Assembly (NCBI GenBank): GCA_009809945.1
Contig: WTPW01000553.1
Location: 214,122-278,121 of the forward strand
Length of the DNA: 64,000 bases
Origin: Gigaspora margarita
Taxonomy: Eukaryota; Glomeromycota; Glomeromycetes; Diversisporales; Gigasporaceae
Reading direction: 5' to 3'
Below the pieces are notes generated by a model, which did no database searches, was not told where the DNA came from, and was given only the letters and a program-made list of their open reading frames with translations. Position 1 is the first letter of the stretch. Every line of letters begins with the position of its first letter. The translations under genes were made by a program, and so were the position numbers. Of this stretch, positions 55,255 to 64,000 are shown piece by piece.

Positions 55255-55930
55255 TTGGTACATCTTTAATGGTCCTACTGGGGTAGTTGACATTTACATA
55301 ATTTACATATGATCAATAATATCATACCCGATACGTAATAACAAAAATTATCCGGATAATTCAAGATTTTTGGGTAAATTTGATATTATACAACTAACTA
55401 TTTGCAGGATTTCAATAAAATGTACTTACGTATTATGTGCATAGTAGATCATTATTCCTGTAGCTTATTATAATGGTTTTTGCAAAGTTGCAGTTACGGT
55501 TGCAGTTGCAAATATGCAATATTAAATTGGTTTACGAAAATCCTATTCAAATCCTATAAATGGTTAGTGTGTTTTTCTAAATCAGATCTAATTAATTTGA
55601 TACCTGATCTACAGTTACTCATCTAGCCCTAGGCGTTGACGAAGTCACGCTAGGGTTATTATCGCGAGGATCACCATTTGTGGCTTACAATGAATTTGGG
55701 CTTAAATGTATTTTACAACTTGAGTGTTATGAAATTGAGGCTTATAGGAAAACAATGGGGATATAAGCATATGTTTGTATGCAAATATGCAGGTAGGCGC
55801 ATGCGATAGAGATTATAAAGATACATGTGGGCGTAGAAATGGAGTTTTAGTGGTTTCTTACTTCGCTTGACTTGTTCATTTTCTCTTCACTGCCCGATTA
55901 CTTACGATCTGGCTTCTTCGTGCTTGAACC
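55255..55930. other. Less A+T-rich spacer before the gap
   Basis: 55620-55680 (CTAGGCGTTGACGAAGTCAC) and 55850-55930 are more GC-balanced than the surroundings. No gene recognised; the gap prevents reading further. Confidence 0.4.
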
Positions 55931-56022
55931 NNNNNNNNNNNNNNNNNNNNNNNNNNNNNNNNNNNNNNNNNNNNNNNNNNNNNNNNNNNNNNNNNNNNNN
56001 NNNNNNNNNNNNNNNNNNNNNN
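55931..56022. other. Assembly gap (92 n)
   Basis: A run of n, followed by 25 A (56023-56047). The A run may be real poly(A) or an assembly artefact. Frames that run across it are meaningless. Confidence 0.99.
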
Positions 56023-56077
56023 AAAAAAAAAAAAAAAAAAAAAAAAACTGAAAAGTAGAATGCGCCATACCATAGCG

Positions 56078-56410
56078 TGGGCTCGTACTTTTCAACTACC
56101 CCAGTATCGCCGTCAAATTTTCACTATCACGTGATTTTTTGTGGCGCAAACCAATAGCAAGTCTCGCTTTGATGTAACGTTACACGAGCAGGAACGTTCG
56201 CTTTTTCAAAAATCGCTTATTTCTCTAAAATTTGCATAAGAAATCGCCTTTCGCGCCCTAACAAAAAAAATTCCTTGAGCAATTTTGCTATATGTCTTGC
56301 TAATATCAAGCCCTATAGGAACCCTAACCCTAACTTAAACGAACTTGAAGTTTTTTGGGCACAGTCACGTGATAGTGAAAAAGTGACGGCGGTCCTGGGG
56401 AAGATGTACT
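56078..56410. repeat. Inverted repeat with CACTATCACGTGA arms
   Basis: Left TACTTTTCAACTACCCCAGT then CGCCGTCAAATTTTCACTAT then CACGTGA; right complement AAAGTACATCTTCCCCAGGA then CGCCGTCACTTTTTCACTAT then CACGTGA. Arms about 55 bp. The middle (56150-56340) is GC-balanced, with TGATGTAACGTTACACGAG and CCCTAACCCTAACTT. It could be a MITE or a paired regulatory sequence with two CACGTG boxes. Confidence 0.7.
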
Positions 56411-56420
56411 TTTCGATCCT

Positions 56421-57374
56421 CATTTTATCCTTCGTCACGTGCAAGATCACATTAACTTATAGAAGCAAAATTGAGAGAGGAGAATAAAAGTGAAAGTGTG
56501 TTATTGGTATATAGTAAAATTAAAAGGAGCACAAAATATGTCAAAATAGAAGAGAAAAATAGTGAAGTGGAGCACACTCCCATCATGTATCTTCATAATG
56601 TTTAATAAAGTATAAAGTTAATGTTAAATGAAAAGAATCCGAGCGAGAATAAGAAAAAATGGCTTAGGTTGTCGATCATTACTAATAATAAGAAAAGATA
56701 AACTTTAAATTTATATCCATTGTTGTTGTTAGAACAGTAGTACATTGGAATTATATTTATTAGATTTCTCTCAATGTTCTCTTTTAAAGTTAGGAAGGTC
56801 TTTTCTCTAATAATATTCAAAAAACCTAATAATTGTTAAGAAAAATAAAGAAATGACTTTATTAATTTAAAGAGAACATTTAAAGAATCTAATAAAGATA
56901 AATCCACTAGCGTAGGTCAAAAATTATATATATTATATTATATAATATGTTATTATTATTAGTGATGATCGACTACTATTGAAATTTACTTGATTGGCAA
57001 CACCCCAACGCCGCATGCTTAAAATTGTACTTAGTGTTACAAAAAACATGCGTTTGTATTGATATCTTCTCCAGGCCTACAATGGTGCGTATGTACGAAC
57101 AGCACTTAATCATGTGAGTAGTAAGTACATAACATGTACGTACGTACGTATTTTCCTAATAATATACAACTTTAATAAATCACACCAGTGGTGCTATATC
57201 ACAAATTCGTTAAATAATTAATATCCAGTGCTCTAAGTAAATATTCATCACCCAAAAACTTATTCTATCTCAAATTTAAACCTTTAATTTAGAATTACAT
57301 TTTGAATCTAGATATGTTAATGGCATCTACTGTTAGGGCAGTAACCATGTCGAATTTTTAAGCCTTTTCACGCG
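56421..57374. other. Spacer
   Basis: A GTACGTACGTACGTA run lies at 57136-57150. Nothing else recognised. Confidence 0.4.
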
Positions 57375-58039
57375 TATAGATCTAGTGTTTCGGGCGAAAT
57401 ACATTTTCAAAATCCGAAAGGCGAAACCGAAATGCTCCCAAAGGCGAAATAAATCCGAAATTTCCGAAATGGGCGAAATTTCCGAAACCTGGCGAAACCT
57501 CCGAAACCCGGCGAAACCGAAATGGCGAAATCTCCGAAACTTTTTCGATTTTTTTTTTTTGGATTTCTATTGTTGTATTATTTTTCTTGTATGCAAAATT
57601 ATAAGTTAATTCATTATTTTGTAATTACTGACATTTAATTTCTCTATCTTAATACAGTGCGCAAGCAAATTTGCTTGCCAAAACATAGTAATATGTGAAA
57701 TACACATGTGAAGAATAATAATAGGTAAAATAACTTAATTTATATAATTTAAAATATTTATTTAAAATTTACATGATTACATATATTTAAGATAAAAAAA
57801 ATATAATTTAACAAAATATTAATTTAAAATTTATAGTATTACATATAATTTAATAAAATATTTATTTAAAATTTATAGCATCACATATAGTTAAGATAAA
57901 AAAACTAATAAAATAAAAGGAAGAAACTTAATTACATTTATATATAGTAATATAAAATGCAATTTATAAAATTTTAAAATATAAAATAAAATTGAATTTT
58001 TTATTTTTTCGCCTATGCGATATATTGTACCCTATAAGA

Positions 58040-58205
58040 TCTGGTGTGACGTGAAATCAAAACAATAAAATAAATTCGTTAGTTTAGGGTTAGGTAGGGC
58101 GCTTTAGCAAAGTAGTTCTAACCAAAATTTTGAGAGGAATTTTTTTTGTTAGAGCTCGAGAGATGGTTTTATAGAAAAATCGCGATTTCACGTTACACCT
58201 GATCC
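58040..58205. repeat. Palindromic insert with GGTGTRACGTGAAATC arms
   Basis: AGATCTGGTGTGACGTGAAA and, complemented, GGATCAGGTGTAACGTGAAA. It contains GTTTAGGGTTAGGTAGGGC. A second short GATCAGGGTGTGATACATCG follows. Lies inside the hAT-like element. Confidence 0.6.
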
Positions 58206-58629
58206 TGCATTATAATTGGCTGATCAGGGTGTGATACATCGCCATGGCGATAAATTATAAAATCCAATAAAATTTATAAAATTTAAAATATTTAAGATAA
58301 AAATTTGAGTATCAACTAGTATTTTCTATCAATAAAACAATTACATGTTACTTTTAATCCTTTAACTCAAATTATTTCAACATTGAAGAATCAAATTGTG
58401 AGGTATGTCTTTAAAAAAATTTTATATAAGAAAACTTATAAGAAAAATTTTTGTAGGATCTATTAATAAATCTTCCTAATTAGATAACTATACAACACTG
58501 TCATGCTAATATCAACATAAAAATACATAAATAGTAAATAAGTTTATTAGAATTAACAAATAAAGGAAATGATAATTTATCGTTATTGCTATTCACATGT
58601 TACGGATATATGATATTCGGATAAATTAT

Positions 58630-58770
58630 AGTTATTGTATGGGTTGTAGTGAATAACCCAGTTACACACGGGTTCATATTCCGTGCCGAAGGCACGGGAT
58701 TTAAATATGAACCAGTGTGTGTAACGGGTTATTCCACATACCCATATAATAACTATCTTATTGCACGGTG
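58630..58770. repeat. Long GC-rich hairpin, arms about 65 bp
   Basis: ATAGTTATTGTATGGGTTGT, GAATAACCCAGTTACACAC and GGGTTCATATTCCGTGCC meet a tight loop near 58690 and return as GGCACGGGATTTAAATATGA, ACCAGTGTGTGTAACGGGTT, ATTCCACATACCCATATAAT. Few mismatches. ACGGTGTCTGACG and GCACGGGTTGTC after it repeat its core words. Strong enough to form a stable cruciform or dsRNA. Confidence 0.85.
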
Positions 58771-59132
58771 TCTGACGTAACAATCCCGTGCCAATAAGTA
58801 AATGAAAAAAGCACGGGTTGTCACATAAGACCCGTACAATAAGTGAATATTATGCCACAAATTTGAACTCATACTCCATTTCACTACGCTCTAGGTATTT
58901 TTCCAATAGAATATCTAATATTAGATTTCGGAATTTCGCCACGTTTCGGTTTCGCCAATTTTCGGACATTTCGCCAGGTTTCGGACATTTCGCCAGATTT
59001 CGGACATTTCGCCAGTTTCGCCAGTTTCGGAATTATCGGATTTTAGGCTTCGGGGGCGAAACATATTTCGCCCTATTTCGGAAATTTCGCCTGGGCGAAA
59101 TATATAATTTCGCCAGAAACACTATATAGATC

Positions 59133-60126
59133 ACACACTTCTGGGTTTTGGGATAAAATCATTATCATTGTTAAAGTGTACAAATTTAGAATAAATTATT
59201 TAGATAGATAATTATATAGAATTAAAGTTATAAATGAAACTAATTCTATTAGTAAGATAACTAGAATCATGTCGATAAAAAGTATATGTGAAAGATTTAA
59301 TAATTTTTTAAAAATAAATTGTACCAGTTACTGTAGATACAATAATTCCGTAATCATCGCCCTTCTATGGTATAGAAATGCAGATCTGATTATTCTTTTT
59401 CGTTCAATTACACAAATCAGAACCTGAGTTATATGTTAATTAGCTGATAAAATTGTAAATTTCGAATAATAAAATATATTCTTTTTTCGGATCTTATACA
59501 CTTCAACACCAAAGTTGATCCTTATGGTCAATACGGATTATGAAACTATGACGTTTTAGTCTATAAAAGTTTTTTTGGTCACAAAGTCACAAAATGTAAC
59601 CGAAATATATGATTTTAAGCCAATCAAAATTGTATGAAATGTTCCAGAATCGATTTTCTGCCTGACTGTAATAGAATAGTAATAAAAAAAATTTCTTGTC
59701 GTTATCTATATTTATTTGGCAACAAATAAGTTATTACTTAATTATAAATTTTCTTTTGTTACAAGCAAGTTTAGATAACAAAAGCAAAGAAAAAATTTTA
59801 TTATTAATATAATATTTAATAAGAATCATCGAAACTATCATATAAAATTTTTTTTGGTTACGTAATAGGAGTATATCGGAAATCAAAAAATTTGGTGCGT
59901 TCTGTACGATTTATAAATACCCGGAGTGACTGTTTCCTATTGTTATTTCTATAATCATCCAATAATTTATTGATGTATATTTTTATGCCTAATTTACAAA
60001 ATAAAAGGACCCGAACCTCGTAGTAGTGAATACAATGAAATTAAATAAATAGTGCTGCTTTGTATGCAATAAAGCTATATATATCATGCTGTTTCGCGTT
60101 TTTCCTATACTTAATATATATTAGAC
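59133..60126. promoter_or_regulatory. Upstream region of the 60127 gene
   Basis: About 1 kb without recognised repeats, bounded on the left by the hAT-like element. TATATATATCATG at 60079 and CCTATACTTAATATATATTA at 60104 are candidate core promoter sequences. No specific factor site can be supported. Confidence 0.35.
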
Positions 60127-61011
60127 ATGGTTGATTATAGATTAATATTTGTCATTTTCATCATAAATTATTTTACAATTACAGAGGCAGATTCCTGTAT
60201 GTTCTATTTATTTAATGATGTTTAATTTCGAATATATAAGATTCCATTCTTAAATAGTATGAAGATGATCCATTAATTCGATTTAGATAATCCTTTTTCT
60301 ATTTTTTTTTTTTTTTTTTACTTACATGTAAGAAAATTTATCTGAACCGGATTATTGGAAATGAAACTTTTGGAAGATTCTATATGAAATGCTTTGTTGA
60401 TATTTAAAACATGAGATTAATAGTTAATAAATATATTTACTTATTTAAAAATAGCTATATCAATATATCCACTGCAAAATGTTCAAGCAGGTTCCACAGT
60501 TTCGATCAGATGGACTCTTGATGGTACACAGAACTCGCCCTTCGAATTAGGGGTAACTAATACAAAAACATCAGCCGACACAATACTTGATAACGATGTG
60601 GACCTTACTAAAGAGAGTGAGCCGTGGATGGTTTCTGTGGTGGGAGGAAGTTATAAGCTATTCCTGAGAAATCTAGACAATCCTGCTGATACATGTTATT
60701 CGACTGTATTTGCAGTTTCAACTCAGAATGCTCAATCTCCTAATACAGTCCAATCTGAAGGTAAAAATATCTCATTATTAACATATCATGTTAATTCCTT
60801 AACGTTAATGTGCGATTATATAATTCACATATATTTTATTTTTATAGAAACAAGCACTACCACCAATATTAAACCAACTATTATTGCTGTTATTGTTATT
60901 GCTGCTGTTATCATTATAATTGTCATGATTGGCGTAGGAATAAAGACTGAATGTTGTAACCAAAGTTGCATATGCTGCAACTGTTGCATATGCTGCAACT
61001 GTTGCATATAG
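60127..61011 (+). CDS. Secreted/membrane Kre9/Knh1-like protein with Cys-rich tail, 3 exons
   Basis: Predicted 179 aa from exons 60127-60196, 60455-60760 and 60848-61011. Intron 1 (60197-60454) has GTATGT...AAATAG, intron 2 (60761-60847) GTAAAA...TTATAG; both are phase 1 and restore a continuous frame. Residues 1-21 are a signal peptide (MVDYRLIFVIFIINYFTITE). Residues 25-125 match the Kre9/Knh1 Ig-like fold (PF10342): VQAGSTVSIRWTLDG, WMVSVVGGSYKLFLRN, YSTVFAVS. A Ser/Thr linker, a membrane helix (TIIAVIVIAAVIIIIVMIGV) and a short tail with 11 Cys in 20 residues (CCNQSCICCNCCICCNCC) follow. Such proteins sit at the cell surface, often with a wall or adhesion role. The tail comes from an 18 bp minisatellite. 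No decay seen. Confidence 0.82.
60969..61008 (+). repeat. 18 bp coding minisatellite in the Cys-rich tail
   Basis: TGCATATGCTGCAACTGT occurs twice in perfect tandem plus a partial third copy, encoding CICCNC repeats. The unit is a multiple of three, so copy-number change would alter tail length without breaking the frame. Confidence 0.85.
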
Positions 61012-61780
61012 AAGTTCTGGATGGAGGTCGTATGGATAATGGAATTAATATTTCAAATTAAATTAAATGTTGTTTAAATATTTGAACTTAAATAAACCAA
61101 ACAAAATAACTGATTTTATAATCTTCAATTTAAAAAATATTAAAATGGTGTAATTATAATAAAAAAATATGAAATTGAATTTCAACTCCATCTATAGCAA
61201 CAGTAATTACTATGCTTAATCAATATGTATGATTATCATCTAATTATTAGTATTATAGTTATTTTAAAAATTTTAAAGACAATATCAACATTAATTTTGG
61301 GTTATACGTATTACTTTAGAATGCAATCTGATTGGGTTCATTCTATTCAAAACAAAATAGGAATTTTTCTGTAAATCAAATAAAATTTAATCCTTACACA
61401 TCGTGAAATCAAAAATCCAGATATTCCGCATTTATCTGTAATGTATAGCAAAATTTTATGCAGGTCATGCTAAACAAGTTAACTCATGGGTATCCGCGGG
61501 TTAATCCACCCACAATTGACCCGAATGGGGCCAATCACTACATGAGATAAAGGTCAATTAATATATTCGTAATATTATAATGGAAGAAACCTTACTGCTG
61601 AATAAGAAATTCAAAGAATTGCTAATCTGAAAATAATTAAAATTGAGCCAGAAAAATTAGATCTTAACAAAACAATTATCAAAATTTTGAAAATTTAGCT
61701 CTTTACGTTGGGTGATTAAAATTTTGAGAGAAATATTAATCATTTTTACAGATATAGGTTTAAAAATAATATATGTAGTT
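61012..61780. other. 3' flank of the gene and spacer
   Basis: TTAAATAAACCAAAC at 61087 is a possible poly(A) signal region. 61480-61560 has GGGTATCCGCGGGTTAATCC and ACCCGAATGGGG words. No further gene seen. Confidence 0.4.
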
Positions 61781-61781
61781 A

Positions 61782-62024
61782 GGCTGTTTGAAGTTAATTT
61801 TCGGTTAACATCACCCCTCAGCTGAAGTCTCCCCCGAAAAATGAACAGCCAATCAAAACCTTGGATGACTCTCGCCAGTCACCTGATTTCATCAACCAAT
61901 AAAATTGCCCACCTTTGTTCATTTTTAATATGTTCGTTTCATATGTTCGTTTCATTTACCCCCCTCCACCTACAGAGAGTCCTGAAAAAGTGATGTTAAC
62001 CGAAGAATCAACTTCAAACGGCCT
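61782..62024. mobile_element. 243 bp Harbinger-like MITE, TTA duplication
   Basis: Ends GGCTGTTTGAAGTTAATTTT and, complemented, GGCCGTTTGAAGTTGATTCT, both reaching CGGTTAACATCAC. Direct TTA flanks (61779-61781, 62025-62027). The interior is less A+T-rich than the surroundings, with a repeated ATGTTCGTTTCAT (61930-61960). Shares GGCYG start and TWA target with 53147-53507. Confidence 0.85.
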
Positions 62025-62085
62025 TATAGTAGCTATAATAAATTTGTAAAAAAAATTAGGCATTTTTATCAAGCAGGTTTTAAAA

Positions 62086-62601
62086 TACCGTATTCCTCCG
62101 AAAATAAACACCCCCGGAAGTAAGCACCCCCTACAATTAATATATACCCGAATATAAGCCCCACCCCTTATATAATGGAAATAAGCAACTAAATATCAAA
62201 TAATTCAAATTACCGTATTCCCGAAAATAAGCTACTCCGAAAATAAGCAACCCCCTGATTTTTTTCAAAAATCTCAAAAAACGCGTTAGCAGTTGCTACA
62301 TATAAAAGTCTAAATTTTACTAAGTAAACCTCAAAAGTGCCATTCAGTAAACTTGTTCAGGACACAAAAATACACTTACAGTAAAAATTTCACGTCATTT
62401 GGATAACTTTTTATTAGTACGTTTTTCAATTTTTCAAAAAATTCAACAATTCGAAAATAAGCAACCCCCGCTTTTTCTTGTAATTTTTGGCCCAAAAAAG
62501 GTTGCTTATTTTCGGGAAAATACGGTATTAGTTGAGATTATACCCGAAAATAAGCAACCATATAGCAAAAAAAGGGTGATTATTTTCGGAGGAATACGGT
62601 A
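62086..62601. mobile_element. TACCGTATTCCTCCGAAAATA-ended MITE, invaded
   Basis: TACCGTATTCCTCCGAAAAT is identical at both ends (right complemented). The interior has AAGCACCCC and AATAAGCAACC words. A related MITE (62211-62527) sits inside it. Ends and words mark it as a sister family. Confidence 0.8.
62211..62527. mobile_element. Intact 317 bp TACCGTATTCCCG MITE
   Basis: TACCGTATTCCCGAAAATAA at the left and, complemented, TACCGTATTTTCCCGAAAAT at the right, with TA at both borders. Full-length homologue of the split copy at 26864-29067. Contains CAGTAAACTTGTTCAGGAC, shared with the hairpin arrays. Confidence 0.85.
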
Positions 62602-63092
62602 CTGAAATTTTAAAATTTATATCTAAATTTATTTAACATATTAAAAAACAACCAAAATTTAATTTTTTAAACTTTTAATAATATGAAAACTAAATATTAG
62701 CTTTGAAGATATAATTTATTTTAAATTAAAATAATAAAATTTAAAAAATGGGTACTTTATATTTTATAAGTATTAATAATAATGTTATAATTATGATTTT
62801 TTATTTTCAAGTAAATTATTAAATTTATTTAAAAAAACAAAAACCAAATATTACTATAAAGGTAGTTTTATTTACTAAAATTGTATGTAAATAATTGCTA
62901 TATATAGTAAGATATATTTAAATATTAATTATATAAGAAAGTTTTTATAAATAAATTTTTCTATAGAAATTTTAATTATATATAGTTCACTATTTAAATA
63001 CCATATAAACGCGAAATAGCACTTGGGACGTTATTTTGAGTTTTAGTCCTTTATAATGTATATAAATTTTCATATTATATAAAAATTCTTAA
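62602..63092. other. A+T-rich spacer
   Basis: Nothing recognised. Confidence 0.45.
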
Positions 63093-63390
63093 TACAGTCT
63101 GACAATCATACCTTACATAGTCACACTATAAGATAAGCAGATTTAAACATAGTAAAAAAAACCTCATTATAGTTGCAAACTACTTATAATCACCATCACC
63201 ATAAAATTTAGCTTTTTAAATCAAGCCTCCTCATAATCGCTAATTTATCAACGAAATAGATGAGTAGCTTCTCATCTAGTGACCTATTTTGATGAAACAA
63301 CTACCAAATTGTTTGTTTTGATAAGATGATTCTACAGAGACCAAAAACAATAAACCCAATCACAGGATCCCGAGATCGTTAAGGTTCTGT
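63093..63390. mobile_element. Left end of a pogo-type element with family A module
   Basis: TACAGTCTGACAATCATACC then ATAGTCACAC, followed by TATAATCACCATCACC and the family A module at 63280-63390 (GATGATTCTACAGAGACC, CAATCACAGGATCCCGAGAT, CGTTAAGGTT). Same order, inverted, as 16430-16834. Confidence 0.6.
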
Positions 63391-63415
63391 ATCCCTTCTA
63401 AAGATGCCTGACGAA

Positions 63416-63612
63416 ATGTTTTTTGCGATGACGAAATGGTTTCGTCATGGTTTCGTCATGACGAAACCTTGACGATTGACGAAACCCCCGACGATTGACG
63501 AAATCTATGACGAATTGACGAAATCTATGACGAATTGACGAAATCTATGACGAATTGACGAAACATATGACGAATTGACGAAACCTTGACAAACCTTTAA
63601 CAATTGATAAAC
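63416..63612. repeat. GACGAATTGACGAAATCTAT repeat array
   Basis: Four near-perfect 20 bp units at 63487-63570, with shorter TGACGAAACC words on either side, oriented to + except TTTCGTCATGG near 63440. Possible ends TAAAGATGCCTGACG (63400) and, complemented, TAAAGGGGTTCCTGA (63643) resemble hAT ends, but no 8 bp duplication was found. Confidence 0.75.
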
Positions 63613-63649
63613 CTTGATAAATCGATTCAGGAACCCCTTTAGCATAATG

Positions 63650-64000
63650 ATCTTGGATACACCAACCTTAAATTGTTTCAAAAGAATGTTATTTCATTAT
63701 AAGGTTTCATTGGTTTTTTTTCTTTCTTCTTCTTTCGCATGTCACGTGTTCAAATTTATGTCGGGTTGATCCGGAACAGTCAAAATTGTGCACGCGTTTA
63801 TTTTTGTCGATTCCGGATAAATCCACATATAGGACACGGAAAATATTGGATCCAAATTTTTCCAAATTTTGGCCCAAACGTCCAAATTTTGGCAAAATTT
63901 TTGATGAATTTTTCGGGTTTCATATGATCTAACCAATAAAAATAAAGTATTTGGGAACCCGGAAAATCTTGGGCCCAAAATTTTAGAAGTCTGGTCGGAA
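63650..64000. other. Right edge of the window
   Basis: 63860-63905 repeats CCAAATTTTGGC words. Overlapping frames on both strands at 63707-63978 are by-products. Sequence is less A+T-rich than average; no gene can be supported. Confidence 0.4.

Larger units (their letters stand above)
57383..59124. mobile_element. 1742 bp hAT-like element with GGCGAAA words
   Basis: Ends TAGTGTTTCGGGCGAAAT and, complemented, TAGTGTTTCTGGCGAAAT. Perfect 8 bp flanks TATAGATC (57375-57382, 59125-59132). The outer 160-200 bp on each side are arrays of GGCGAAAT, TCCGAAAC and TTCGGAA words, in inverted orientation between the ends. The interior is A+T-rich, carries two palindromes (58040-58205, 58630-58770) and has no transposase. 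Open frames at both ends are translations of the words. Confidence 0.93.

Noticed and set aside
55867..56095. Frames running through the n block
   Set aside because: They exist only because n codons are not stops; the flanking poly-Lys/poly-Phe is the A run.
57385..57609. 74-codon frame rich in ISE and RNLRN repeats
   Set aside because: Translation of GGCGAAA words in a hAT-like element end.
58818..59129. 103-codon frame rich in Phe-Arg repeats
   Set aside because: Translation of the inverted TTTCGCC words at the other end of the same element.
63400..63643. GACGAAA array as a complete hAT-like MITE
   Set aside because: The candidate ends match only weakly and the 8 bp flanks differ; listed as a repeat instead.

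Overview
The window is a strongly A+T-rich stretch of eukaryotic, almost certainly fungal, DNA. It is a transposon graveyard with very little host gene content. One intact intron-bearing gene is visible at 60127-61011: a secreted Kre9/Knh1-type Ig-like domain, a membrane helix and a Cys-rich tail, with GTATGT-type splice sites. The mix of decayed Helitron, LINE, MULE, PIF/Harbinger and pogo copies, and the style of their proteins, is most like an arbuscular mycorrhizal fungus (Glomeromycotina, Rhizophagus type). That is recognition from memory, not a database result. Scattered n bases and a 92-base gap (55931-56022) show draft quality.

Layout. 1-4.4 kb: palindromic repeats and a TA-flanked MITE. 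4.46-12.17 kb: a decayed autonomous Helitron with DUF6570-like, Rep and PIF1-like helicase regions and a probable 3' terminal hairpin. 12.5-18.6 kb: tandem repeats, a first LTR-like copy and a long array of alternating hairpins. 19.4-21.6 kb: a dead PIF/Harbinger pair, transposase on + and Myb-like partner on -. 22.6-22.98 kb: the second LTR-like copy. 23.2-25.9 kb: a dead MULE transposase on -. 26.0-30.5 kb: a tandem array of about 180 bp period, split by a MITE that is itself split by a 1.88 kb hAT-like element, and by a 983 bp tRNA-headed retroposon. 30.7-37.1 kb: nested palindromic elements and pogo-type ends. 36.5-47.6 kb: a pogo/Tigger element whose body is split by a 7.7 kb LINE (37772-45459) with 22 bp target duplications; the LINE is split again by DNA transposons, one carrying still younger MITEs. 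47.6-52.7 kb: small hAT-like and TA-type MITEs and a third hairpin array. 53-59.1 kb: Harbinger-like MITEs, two doubtful host exons, the gap and a 1.74 kb hAT-like element. 60.1-61.0 kb: the intact gene. 61.8-64 kb: further MITEs and a GACGAAA word array.

No transposase, helicase or polymerase gene here is intact. Most carry nonsense codons and frameshifts, and catalytic residues are lost in the Helitron Rep, PIF and pogo proteins. The LINE keeps its recognisable RT and RNase H catalytic motifs but not an open frame. Many nonsense codons look like CGA-to-TGA, TGG-to-TGA or CAG-to-TAG transitions, as expected for decay of methylated repeats.

Three things stand out as possibly undescribed. (1) Arrays of two alternating palindromes spaced about 163 bp apart, at three loci. 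(2) A class of hAT-like MITEs with 8 bp target duplications, several with bodies built from one short repeated word that differs in each family. (3) A tRNA-headed, poly(A)-tailed, relatively GC-rich 983 bp retroposon with a 15 bp target duplication.
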